The notes under the pieces were generated by a model. It did not search any database, was not told where the DNA came from, and was given only the letters and a program-made list of their open reading frames with translations. Of a stretch of DNA of 64,000 nt, positions 45,888 to 56,146 are shown piece by piece. The stretch is from Puccinia triticina. Taxonomy: Eukaryota; Basidiomycota; Pucciniomycetes; Pucciniales; Pucciniaceae. Where the stretch lies: NCBI RefSeq assembly GCF_026914185.1, contig NC_070564.1, positions 3,596,001 through 3,660,000 of the forward strand, read 5' to 3'. The translations under genes and the position numbers were made by a program. Each line of letters starts with the position of its first letter. Within the stretch, counting starts at the first letter, position 1.

Positions 45888-46927
45888 GGTGTAAGAAATG
45901 TTATCTGGACTTACACGTTTATTCACATCTGCTACACACTGGTGTGGAACTACTCAATGGGGAGAATAGAGCTTGGAAGAGAAATGTATAGCAACACTAG
46001 TACTAATGTAAGCTATGCAAGGGTGCTGATGAGGCTGCCTTCCTGACGAATGCTGAGGGGATGAGAGTAACACTAAGAAAAAGAAAGAAAAGGTGTGGCT
46101 GATTTCTACTTGATCTTAGGAGCTAGTACTATGAGCTGACTACTGACTACTGAGGGTGAGAGTGTTGGAGCAATGGTTGAAGGGGGAAAGCAATTGGCAA
46201 TGATTCAATGGCAATGGGTTGATGAGAATGGGCACTATAATTTCTGTATCTAAAATTCTCTATAAATTCTGCATAGGCTGGCTAGGGTCTCCTCTGCTGG
46301 GGTACAAGTGAGGGGGGGAGGAAAGTTCTTATATGAAGGAGGGATGAGCACAGACAATGAGGAATTCTGGCTATGGGAATATAGACTGTACAAATGAGGA
46401 AAGGTTCTGGCAATGGGAATAAAAGATTGTACAAATGGGGAAAGTGATGTGAACATAGTAACTACTTGTAATGATGAGCACTACTGAAAGAGGTAAGCAC
46501 AGATCCAATGATGTAATGTGTACAGTAGGCATAGTACATAATGAGTAATGTATGAAAAGGGTTTAGTATGTGAGAATATATCTGTAAAAAGAATGTAATG
46601 AAATGATTCAAGTAGGTTACTAATGAAATGAGTATTGTAACTAATGAAGACTGTAGGTTTTCTGTAAGTCTTATATCCTCTATAACTACTGAACCATTGA
46701 AGATAAAGGGGTACTATGTATGAGTGACTATAGGTGAAATTTGGCGTAAAATCTGAATATGCAATAATAATGAGGTATTTGTGAAGGGTTATGGGGGAAT
46801 GGGCAATGTAATGATGAATATATGAAAAGGAAAGCAATAAAATACTACTTATGGTTTGGAATGGAGCACCACACTGGTGTAAGAAATGTCATCTGGACTT
46901 ACACGTTTATTCACATCTGCTACACAC
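45888..46927. repeat. Insertion bounded by 52-bp direct repeats
   Basis: Positions 45888-45939 and 46876-46927 differ at one of 52 bases (GGTGTAAGAAATGT ... CATCTGCTACACAC). They enclose about 0.94 kb with no long frame and loosely related inverted ends (CTGGTGTGGAACTAC, and GGAGCACCACACTGG at the other end). It could be a TRIM-like element with very short LTRs or a duplication formed on insertion. Confidence 0.6.
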
Positions 46928-46984
46928 CCACACCCGAGTTGGGGTTGAGGCAGGAAATGGATGGTGATTTGCAAGAAATGCTTG

Positions 46985-47315
46985 TTGATTCCATCAGCAG
47001 GGAAGGGACCCCATTGACCCCTTCCCTGATGCACATGTCAATTCTGAGACTTGCTGAATTGGAACCGCAATGAAAAAAGGTCAAAGGACCTCACTGACGC
47101 CATGCCAAGTCCCAAACGGCCGACTGGAAGTCGGATAAGTTGTATCGCTGTTTGCTTGAGGAGTGCATGAGCAGGGAGGGGACCCCATTGACCCCTTCCC
47201 TGACCCACATTGATTCAAGGTTGGATGTCGCTGTTTGCTTGAGGAGTCCATGAGCAGGGAAGGGACCCCATTGAGCCCTTCCCTGACCCACATCAATTCG
47301 AGACTGGATGTTGCT
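46985..47315. repeat. ~85-bp tandem repeat, three to four units
   Basis: Units share AGCAGGGA(A/G)GGGACCCCATTGA(C/G)CCCTTCCCTGA(C/T)(C/G)CACAT and GTCGCTGTTTGCTTGAGGAG. Translated on the plus strand they repeat SREGTPLTPSL, so they may come from a repetitive coding segment. Confidence 0.65.
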
Positions 47316-47707
47316 GTTCATTGATCATAGGAGATGGTTGTTGTGTTGAGGCTGGAGGAACAGCAAGCTTGACAATGCCTCTCTGGAGGAGACTGCGGGG
47401 TTCCGGGTTGTTTGGAGGATCACGTCTCGCGCGCGAGGAGCTGATTCACAAGCGTGCAGGTGGCGTCCCTGGAACTTGAATTTTTCTTCCCTATTCTTCC
47501 TCCCTGATGTTTTGGATTTTCCTCCTGGGCACCAATTTCACAAAGTGACTTGGTGGTGTATGCGTTGGGTGGACAAAAGCAAACGTCTAACGTTGGAGCA
47601 AGCATGATTCTAACATGCTCCCAACCATCCTCAAACAAGGACGGTTTCCCGCGGCAGAATGGTGGGGTTTGGTTTGTCCAACGGTCTCCAATCAAGGATT
47701 TGTTGGA

Positions 47708-48045
47708 AAAAGAGTGTGCTGTGGCACAATCCTAGAACGGAGTGTGCTGTGGCACACTCCTAGAACGCAGTGTGCTTTGGCACACTCCTGGGACGCAGTG
47801 TGCTTTGGCACACTCCTAGAACGCAGTGTGCTTTGGCACACTCCTAGAACGCAGTGTGCTTTGGCACACTCCTAGAACGGAGTGTGCTTTGGCACACTCC
47901 TAGAACGCAGTGTGCTTTGGCACACCCCTAGAACGGAGTGTGCTTTGGCACACCCCTAGAACGGAGTGTGCTTTGGCACACCCCTAGAGCGGAGTGTGCT
48001 TTGGCACACCCCTAGAACGGAGTGTGCTTTGGCACACTCCGTTCC
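47708..48045. repeat. Hairpin satellite, array C
   Basis: About twelve 28-bp units of GTGTGCTTTGGCACAC with TAGAACG(C/G) spacers. The right half has CACACCCCTAG, so the stem has a mismatch in a homogenised sub-block. Confidence 0.85.
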
Positions 48046-48179
48046 AGCGCTTTGGAAATTTAAGGATTTAAAGCAAGTACCATGTTGATTGGTCTTACCA
48101 CATCCCCTCCCAAACAAGAAAAACACAAATCACCTCCACAGGAGCATGCGGATGTTAGGCTTTTGTCCTGGGAATGATG

Positions 48180-48935
48180 GAGGCAAGGGCCAGAGGTGGG
48201 TTCAGTTTTTTATTTCTCTTCTGTTTTAGTTTGCAGCTAACTTCTTGCTTACACGTCCAGGCACCTATGCACTTGAAGACAGAATGACGCCCAAAAAAAT
48301 AGCAGAAGACATCAAGCTTTGGGAGGAGTCACAATCATAAAACAAATTCCTTGGGGAAAGGCTCCGCCGCCCCTTATAAATCAAACAAAAAGGTGATGGA
48401 CAAAAGCGCTATACCCAACTGGGATCAGAAGGAGGGGCCCGAAAAACACTCCAAAACAATCTTTGCGTCCAATGTTTCTGTCACGTACAACAACTTTTTC
48501 AACAAGAATCACTGCGACCAGGCGGATGTCAACCCCTTCACGTACGGGATTTTTGCCTATATTGATCCTTCTACTGGGAGTGCGCCCACCCCCGTCAAAC
48601 AAAAATGGACATGGCTTGGTCTTTCCGCATCATGCCGTAATCATTGACTACGCGGTGTGCAATGGAATCGTCAAAGTGGTCTGGCAGACAAAGAAATTCC
48701 ATGATTACACAACAGCGCCCCCTGCCTCAGTTTCAACAACCAAAGAGTCAACGCATTACAGCTGTTTGTTCCAAATGAACAAAAACTTAGCTTGGATTGT
48801 GGAGAAGCATCAAACTAAAACTGATGAAGAGGTACGGCTGGCAACACATTGCAAGGCATTGAAGGAAAATGCGGCGGCGGAGCGCGCAGAGGAGGAAAGA
48901 AGAAAGAAGGAGGAGAAGCAGAAGAAGGCGGAGTG
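48180..48935 (+). pseudogene. Decayed rust-specific hypothetical gene running into a hairpin array
   Basis: Frames at 48351-48600 (FNKNHCDQADVNPFTYGIFAY) and 48600-48935 (GHGLVFPHHAVIIDYAVCNG, then IVKVVWQTKKFHDYTTAPPA) join only through a frameshift near 48600. The end is a coiled-coil-like AERAEEERRKKEEKQKK that reads straight into the satellite. I recall similar unnamed repeated proteins in Puccinia; no function is known to me. Confidence 0.45.
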
Positions 48936-49216
48936 TGCTTTGGCACACTTGTATTACGGAGTGTGCTTTGGCACACTCCTATTGTGGAGTGTGCTTTGGC
49001 ACACTCCTATTACAGAGTGTGCTTTTCCACACTCCTATTACGGAGTGTGCTTTGGCACACTCCTATTACAGAGTGTGCCAAAGCACACTCCTATTACAGA
49101 GTGTGCCAAAGCACACTCCTATTACAGAGTGTGCCAAAGCACACTCCTAGATCAGACGGTGCTTTGGCACACTCCTACAAAGGAATTTGCTTTGGCACAC
49201 TCCTACAACGGAGTGT
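48936..49216. repeat. Hairpin satellite, array D (left of the gypsy element)
   Basis: About ten 28-bp units with TATTACA, TATTGT or TACAAC spacers. Three units near 49070-49145 carry the loop in the other orientation (CCAAAG instead of CTTTGG). The array is cut at AGTGT (49212-49216) by the LTR retrotransposon and continues at 53298. Confidence 0.9.
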
Positions 49217-49567
49217 TGTGAGATCCGCGCCCCACACAGATATCACAACCCAATCACAAGACGACTCGGACCCGCGCCTCTTAGTCTGCGGCTCCCCACC
49301 ACCCGCCTAGCTCAGTAGAGAACCGCGTACTGAATTCTCCTACTGAGCTAGGTAAGCTCTCATTTCTCTTCCTCCTCTTTCTTCCTCTCTAACTCCAATT
49401 GTATAGGAGAGAACCGCGTACTGAATTCTCCTACTGAGCTAGAAATCCAAGCATTGGTTCTAGAAATTCTCAGGTTCTCTCCGAGACACAAACAGTCTTG
49501 TACGGACTAAACGGACTACACTGATATTCCTGAGGGACTCAGTGAAGGGCTAGACGAAGCCCTTACA
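49217..49567 (+). repeat. 5' LTR of the gypsy element
   Basis: The hairpin arm CTAGCTCAGTAG (49307-49318) pairs with CTACTGAGCTAG (49340-49351). GTAAGC follows at once (49352). A C/T-rich stretch with CTAAC leads to TATAG (49406). The 35-nt segment 49317-49351 then recurs exactly at 49408-49442. The 3' end folds as AAGGGC...GCCCTT before TACA. Confidence 0.9.
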
Positions 49568-49586
49568 CTTTTTTTTTCTCAAACCA

Positions 49587-52500
49587 ATGCAAAATCACCC
49601 CGAGGATTGGGTCCAACTTCCCCTCTCTTCTCCGATTGACGCGAGAACACCCATCACGATGCGCCCGAGCCGTATCATCTTCCAACTCCGCCTGGGAGGC
49701 TCCCTGATTAAGGCCATGCTTGACACAGGATCCGAATTGAATCTGATCTCGCAGCGGGTGGCCCAATCTTCAGGTCTCGAGCAACTCCCGTTGGAAAAAC
49801 CCGTTCGGATTGGCCTAGCGATGGACAACAACTCCCCAACACCCCTCCTGCTATGATTCTACACACACGCCGCACTCTCCGTCCCTGCGACCTCAGTTGA
49901 GCTCGGGACGATTCCCTTCTACGTGGGACCGATCATTGGCGGACACGATGCGATATTGGGGACCCCCTTCTTGCAACAGGCCCAAGTCTTGCTATCCTAC
50001 CCAGATCACTCGATTACGTGTAAGACACCCGCAGCAACAATCTGGGACTACCGGGAGCTGCCATTAAGGACCTTTTATTCTCCTCAAATCGCCAGCGTGA
50101 CCACTTCAGCTGACTCCCGCGAACAAGCAGAACGCGCCATATTGTCTGAATTCTCCGACCTCTTCCCGGCCGACATCCCAGCAGTGCCAGAAGATGGCGA
50201 GAAACCCACGTTCTTCCCTGACGGGCCCTTCCCTAACGTCATGCAAGATGAGAACTCCAAGGTTCGCCACCGGATTATTCTCACCGACCCTCAAGCGGTC
50301 ATCAATGAGAAACAGTACTCGTACCCGCAGAAGTACCTCGCTGCCTGGCGGAAACTGATCAACCAGCATGTCGAAGCAGGACGCATTCGCAGGTCCACCA
50401 GCCAATACGCCTCCCCCAGCCTTATCATACCAAAAAAAGACCCTGAGGTGTTACCCCGGTGGGTCTGTGACTACCGTAAACTCAACAACCTGACCGTCAA
50501 GGACCGGTCACCCCTCCCCAACGTTGATGAATTGGTACGCTTGGTGGCAACCGGTAAGGCGTTTTCGATCATCGATCAGACCAATGCCTTTTTTCAGACC
50601 CGGATGCGCGAGGCTGACATACCTCTAACCGCGGTCAAGACACCTTGGGGACTTTATGAGTGGAGAGTCATGCCGATGGGCCTCACAAACGCGCCGGCCA
50701 CCCATCAAGCGAGACTTGAGGAAGCGCTCGGAGATCTCATCAACGACATCTGCGTCGTCTACCTAGACAACATCGTAGTCTTCTCGAATTCTTTCGACAA
50801 ACACCAAAACCACGTTCGTCGAGTACTTGACCGGATCCGAGCAGCTAACCTTTACTGCAGCCCAAAAAAAACGAAGCTCTTCCAAACGAAGATCAAATTT
50901 CTCGGGCACTGGATCTCTGCGGAGGGCATCCAGCCGGACGATTCCAAGATTACGGCGGTACAAGACTGGCCAACACCGAGAAACGCCAAGGGAGTTAAGA
51001 AATTCTTGGGGACGGTCCAGTGGATGAAGAAGTTCATCTGGGGCCTCCAACGGTACGTCGGCACCCTCACACCTTTGACTAGTAGCAAGCGCGACCCCAA
51101 GGACTTTGTCTGGGGGAAAGCCGAAGACGACGCCTTCCAGAACATCAAAAGGATTATGACATCGCTCCCCTGTCTAAAGAACGTCGACTACGAATCGGAC
51201 GATCCGTTATGGCTCTTCACCGATGCTAGTGGATCAGGACTCGGCGCTGCGCTGTTCCAGGGCAAAGACTGGAAAGGATTGTCGCCGATTGCCTATGAAT
51301 CACATCAAATGACATCGGCCAAACAGAACTATCCCGTCCACGAGCAAGAGCTACTGGCAGTCATCCACGCGCTCCAAAAGTGGAAAATGCTATTGCTCGG
51401 GATGAAGGTCAACGTGCTAACAGACCACCACTCACTCGTCCACTTCATGAAGCAGAGGAACTTAAGCCGACGGCAAGCAAGGTGGACCGAAATTCTAGCC
51501 GACTTCGATCTCCGGTTTGAGTACATTCCTGGAGAAGAGAACACCGTTGCGGACGCCCTCTCCCGTAAAGGGATCAGGGAAGATGAGCTACCCATTGAAC
51601 CAGGCGATGTAGCATGCGTAGCAGCCCTGACCGAACTAGGGACATCCCTCGCCCCAGGGGTCAGAGACCGCATCCGCCTTGGATACCAAACGGACAAGTT
51701 CTGTTCATCGCTGAAGAAGGCTCTTCCCCTCCGGGAAGGCTGCGTCGAACTCGATGGTCTCCTCTTCGTTGATAACCGTCTAGTCATCCCGGCCGATAAA
51801 CCTCTTTGTGCCAGCCTGATTCAGGAAGCCCATGTCCGCCTTGGACATCTCGGGTACCTGAAAACCGTTGTTGAACTGCGCCGGGATTTTTTTTGGCCGG
51901 GGATCTCTAAGGACACACTGCAATTCGTCGAGGGATGCGAGGTGTGCCAACGAACAAAAGCATCAACCACGGCGCCAACTGGAAAAATGCAAACCCCTCC
52001 AGTACCATCTCGCCCTCTATCCGATATCGCCATTGATTTCGTGGGACCCCTTCGACAATCGGCACACTACGATATGATACTAACATGTACCTGCCGCCTT
52101 TCCGGGTACACTCGTATCATTCCAGTACTCCAGAAGGACACAGCCGAAAAAACCGCAGCCCGCTTCTTTTCCGGGTGGATCGCCATCTTTGGAGCCCCCC
52201 AGACAATCATCAGCGACCGCGACAAGACGTGGACGTCAAAATTCTGGAGGGCCCTAATGGAAAAGCTCCACATTCAATTCCACATGACGTCGGCTTTCCA
52301 CCCCCAGGCGGATGGCCGGAGCGAACGGAGCAACAAGACCATTGGCCAGATCCTCCGGACATTCACGGCGAAGCGTCAGTCCAAGTGGCTCGACTCCCTA
52401 CCCGCGGTCGAGTTCGCCATTAACAGCGCCATCAACGTTTCGACCGGGTACAGCCCGTTTGAGCTGTTCTTCGGACGCAAACCCCGACTCTTCCCCTCCA

Positions 52501-52910
52501 AAGAAGGCGATTCAGACTCGGCCCCGGCCCTGGACCGGTGGCTTCAAGCCAGAGAGGGCACCTGGGCGGACGCGCGGGATGCTCTGTGGACAAGCCGCGT
52601 ACGTCAAGCAATCCAGCACAACCGCCTACGCCGAGACCGACCGGTGATACTCCCAGACTCTTGGGTGTACCTTGACTCAGCCGACTGGCGGGGACGCCAT
52701 CAAGGCGGCGTCGACAAGCTCAAAGAACAATTCGAGGGCCCATACCAGGTCCTGCAGGTCTTCAATAACGGACAGAGTGTAACACTAGCACTTCCGGAAG
52801 GCGACCGCCGCCATCTAACATTCCACGTCTCCAAGGTCAAGCCCCGCATCCTCCCTGTTGACACCTCCCCTCCTCCCTCGGCCCCCCCTATCACAACCCT
52901 GCCGCCATAG
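49587..52910 (+). pseudogene. pol: Gypsy pol polyprotein with one stop codon and an altered RT active site
   Basis: The frame is continuous except for TGA at 49854-49856, between protease and reverse transcriptase. The upstream part has the aspartic protease motif LDTGSELNLIS (Asp at codon 46). Numbering from the ATG-like start at 49923 (995 aa), the reverse transcriptase has FSIID (D218) and YLDN at 280-283, where the family has YLDD. RNase H has TDAS (D434), HEQELLAV, TDHHSL and VADALSR. Integrase has the HHCC zinc finger starting at H637 (HVRLGH...CEVCQ) and the catalytic triad D705, D765, E801 with the usual 35-residue last spacing. A GPYQV motif follows near the C-terminus. The stop and the Asp-to-Asn change make this copy unlikely to act on its own. 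Confidence 0.92.
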
Positions 52911-52946
52911 TTCCTGCATTCCACGCATAATTATAGGGGGGGAGAC

Positions 52947-53297
52947 TGTGAGATCCGCGCCCCACACAGATATCACAACCCAATCACAAGACGACTCGGA
53001 CCCGCGCCTCTTAGTCTGCGGCTCCCCACCACCCGCCTAGCTCAGTAGAGAACCGCGTACTGAATTCGCCTACTGAGCTAGGTAAGCTCTCATTTCTCTT
53101 CCTCCTCTTTCTTCCTCTCTAACTCCAATTGTATAGGAGAGAACCGCGTACTGAATTCTCCTACTGAGCTAGAAATCCAAGCATTGGTTCTAGAAATTCT
53201 CAGGTTCTCTCCGAGACACAAACGGTCTCGTACGGACTAAACGGACTACACTGATATTCCTGAGGGACTCAGTGAAGGGCTAGACGAAGCCCTTACA
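52947..53297 (+). repeat. 3' LTR of the gypsy element
   Basis: It is identical to the 5' LTR except for three bases seen by eye: T to G in the first hairpin segment, and two changes near the CAAACGGTCTCGTACGG word. Confidence 0.92.
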
Positions 53298-54572
53298 AGT
53301 GTGCTTTGGCACACTCCTACAACGGAGTGTGCTTTGGCACACTCCTACAACGGAGTGTGCTTTGGCACACTCCTACAACGGAGTGTGCTTTGGCACACTC
53401 CTATTACAAAGTGTGCCAAAGCACACTCCTAGATCAGACGGTGCTTTGGCACACTCCTACAAAGGAATTTGCTTTGGCACACTCCTACAACGGAGTGTGC
53501 TTTGGCACACTCCTACAACGGAGTGTGCTTTGGCACACTCCTACAACGGAGTGTGCTTTGGCACACTCCTACAACGGAGTGTGCTTTGGCACACTCCTAC
53601 AACGGAGTGTGCTTTGGCACACTCCTACAACGGAGTGTGCTTTGGCACACTCCTACAACGGAGTGTGCTTTGGCACACTCCTACAACGGAGTGTGCTTTG
53701 GCACACTCCTACAACGGAGTGTGCTTTGGCACACTCCTACAACGGAGTGTGCTTTGGCACACTCCTACAACGGAGTGTGCTTTGGCACACTCCTACAACG
53801 GAGTGTGCTTTGGCACACTCCTACAACGGAGTGTGCTTTGGCACACTCCTACAACGGAGTGTGCTTTGGCACACTCCTACAACGGAGTGTGCTTTGGCAC
53901 ACTCCTACAACGGAGTGTGCTTTGGCACACTCCTACAACGGAGTGTGCTTTGGCACACTCCTACAACGGAGTGTGCTTTGGCACACTCCTACAACGGAGT
54001 GTGCTTTGGCACACTCCTACAACGGAGTGTGCTTTGGCACACTCCTACAACGGAGTGTGCTTTGGCACACTCCTACAACGGAGTGTGCTTTGGCACACTC
54101 CTACAACGGAGTGTGCTTTGGCACACTCCTACAACGGAGTGTGCTTTGGCACACTCCTACAACGGAGTGTGCTTTGGCACACTCCTACAACGGAGTGTGC
54201 TTTGGAACACTCCTACAACGGAGTGTGCTTTGGCACACTCCTACAACGGAGTGTGCTTTGGCACACTCCTACAACGGAGTGTGCTTTGGCACACTCCTAC
54301 AACGGAGTGTGCTTTGGCACACTCCTACAACGGAGTGTGCTTTGGCACACTCCTACAACGGAGTGTGCTTTGGCACACTCCTACAACAGAGTGTGCTTTG
54401 GCACACTCCTACAACGGAGTGTGCTTTGGCACACTCCTACAACGGAGTGTGCTTTGGCACACTCCTACAACGGAGTGTGCTTTGGCACACTCCTACAACG
54501 GAGTGTGCTTTGGCACACTCCTACAACGGAGTGTGCTTTGGCACACTCCTACAACGGAGTGTGCTTTGGCAC
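53298..54572. repeat. Hairpin satellite, array D (right of the gypsy element)
   Basis: About 45 units of 28 bp lie here, nearly all identical from 53485 on: stem GGAGTGTG, loop CTTTGG, stem CACACTCC, spacer TACAAC. Single exceptions include TTGGAACAC near 54205 and CAACAGAG near 54386. A variant block at 53400-53480 (TATTACA, AGATCAGACGG and AAAGGAATT) repeats the block at 49120-49200. The unit has no stop in any frame and 28 is not a multiple of 3, so all frames are open; the long frames are not genes. Confidence 0.95.
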
Positions 54573-54656
54573 ATTCATTTTTGACTGTATCAGTGCTTCC
54601 TTAGCCCACAGGCATCAAAAACGCAACAAGCCAGACCAGCCAAAGACAGAAGAAGA

Positions 54657-55919
54657 ATGTTGAAGGCATTGAAGCTGCTATTTGCATGCTCCACCTTGAA
54701 GGACCCTACCTCATCAACAAAAGCAAGTACCAACCCTTTGAACTTTATCCAGAATTCAAAGCATAGTACAAGGCACGAGTGGCGGCACAATACCTTGAAA
54801 AGAAGATATATGCAGAAGACCAGAAGAGAAGAAAAAAAGAAGGCACCAAAACAGTTTGCTTGGGAGATTTATAAGCAGAAACTGACTTCCAAAGAAATGA
54901 AGCTTGCACGTACTGCAGTTGATGAGACCTTTAAGGTTTACAACCATGGTCAAATCACAGTTTTTGATGTGACAAAAGAGCAAGATAGTAATGGCACGGT
55001 GAATCATGCAGAAAACTATAGGGCAAACAGTGTTGAGGAGGGTGTGATTAATCAATCTCAGAAGAAGTATGATCAAAGGATCATTGCCAACATTGATTTC
55101 ACTCTTCTCACCTCACTAACTTTGAATATAATTGCAGACCTTGAGTTTCTGTGTATCTTCCTTCAATAATAAAAAGAATTTTTCAATTCAGTTAGTGACA
55201 AAGTTGATTCATGCGGAGGTTTCATGTGGGCAATTATTTGGTGGAAATCATCAACTTCCAGATTTGAAATATTTGGACTATACAAGAAATCAGATGCAAT
55301 TCAAAAGAACCAAAAAGGATACACCAAACTCATCAAGGATGGAAAGAAGGCTAGTCAAATCCTGTGGGATCTGTTTTCTCCATTAGCCAAACATGAACTT
55401 CAAAAGAACCAGGAATTCATGATTCTGCACAATCTGCCCAGCTTCAAAGACTTGGAATGTCCCTTGAAGAACTCAAAACCAAACAAGTCTTCTTTGGCAA
55501 CAACTTTGACCTTCACTCCTGTGGGATTCTTCAATCACCCCCACCAGGATGGCAATGACACCCCATGGCATCCTTTTGCACACCTGCTTTTTCTCCAAAT
55601 CTTCAGGAGCCGTAAACTGGCCAATGGCAATGTTGGTTATGATGTCACTGGCGGCCCCTTTATCTTTCCCCACTTTTGCTTTGGGGTCAAGTTCTCCCCC
55701 AATATAATGTTCCGCTTCAACTTTGCTCAACAGCAATACTACCATTGCACCCTCCAACCAACAGAATCAGAATACTTCACCGGACTGTTGATGTTGGCTC
55801 AAATTTCAACAAAGTCATTAAACATTGCGGATAAAATCAATGAAGGAAAATATGGTGAAGAGGAAGAAATGCACAAAGCCAGTCTTTCTTGGAACTTGGA
55901 ACAAGCCAAAAATCAATGA
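54657..55919 (+). pseudogene. Decayed Tet-like 2OG-Fe(II) oxygenase, copy 2
   Basis: Segments occur in order: LTSKEMKLARTAVDETFKVY, NHGQITVFDVTKEQD, IANIDFTLLTSLTLN, GGFMWAIIWWKSSTS, KNQEFMILHNLPSFKD, LTFTPVGFFNHPHQDGNDTP (HxD iron site near 55543), GGPFIFPHFCFGVKF and FAQQQYYHCTLQPTESEYF (distal His near 55743). This is the core of the Tet-like dioxygenase family. Two in-frame TAA codons at 55167-55172 and a nearby frameshift break the frame where related proteins read FLHNS. The catalytic residues are still present. It lies between hairpin arrays D and E. Copy 1 is at 25530-26975. Confidence 0.75.
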
Positions 55920-56146
55920 TGTTGTTTTTTTTGACACTTCTTTTTCTTGGGTGAATATTGCAACTAAAATAAATATATCCATAACTGGTGGATAAGGTAA
56001 CCTTGAAGTTTACAATAAAGTTACATTCACAATTTTGGGTAATGTAAATTCCCACCTGGTTCTTACTCAGCCTTAGTGTGTCTGGTACCCGCCAAAGGTT
56101 CCCTGGTACCAGCCGCAGGTGCGCAGCCACATTCTTTAATTTCTGG

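Larger units (their letters stand above)
45281..47330 (-). pseudogene. Remnants of a rust-specific hypothetical gene, broken by insertions
   Basis: Minus-strand segments are KRVSPDNISYTASSSPKN (about 45900) and a 148-codon frame at 45281-45717. That frame includes LSTAVNSTPVDALIRIQIYF, SQSGAGAFLVVEPKAYMPVL, LYGLTFEKLKALVIQYLQ and STESAFLQAVAESL. It reads like a real domain but matches no named family that I know. It is interrupted by the solo LTR at 44930 and by the insertion bounded by the 52-bp repeats. A frameshift lies near 45717. The plus-strand segment 46985-47330 encodes repeated SREGTPLTPSL motifs and may belong to another decayed gene. Confidence 0.4.
49217..53297 (+). mobile_element. 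Ty3/gypsy LTR retrotransposon without gag, 4081 bp
   Basis: LTRs of 351 bp (49217-49567 and 52947-53297) begin TGTGAGATCC, end CCCTTACA and differ at three positions by eye. The 5-bp duplication AGTGT lies on both sides (49212-49216, 53298-53302). A polypurine tract (ATAGGGGGGGGAGAC) precedes the 3' LTR. The order protease, reverse transcriptase, RNase H, integrase marks it as Ty3/gypsy. Only 19 nt separate the 5' LTR from the first pol ATG, so gag and a recognisable primer-binding site are missing. Each LTR holds a 55-nt intron (49352-49406; 53082-53136). Confidence 0.93.

Noticed and set aside
49854..49856. Programmed readthrough of the TGA between protease and RT
   Set aside because: No other copy is available to show that the stop is kept; with the YLDN change in the same copy, a simple nonsense mutation is more likely.
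53299..54663. Open frames of 371-454 codons in several frames over the 28-bp array
   Set aside because: The 28-bp unit has no stop in any frame and its length is not a multiple of 3, so every frame translates to the same 28-residue period. This is a property of the satellite, not evidence of a protein.
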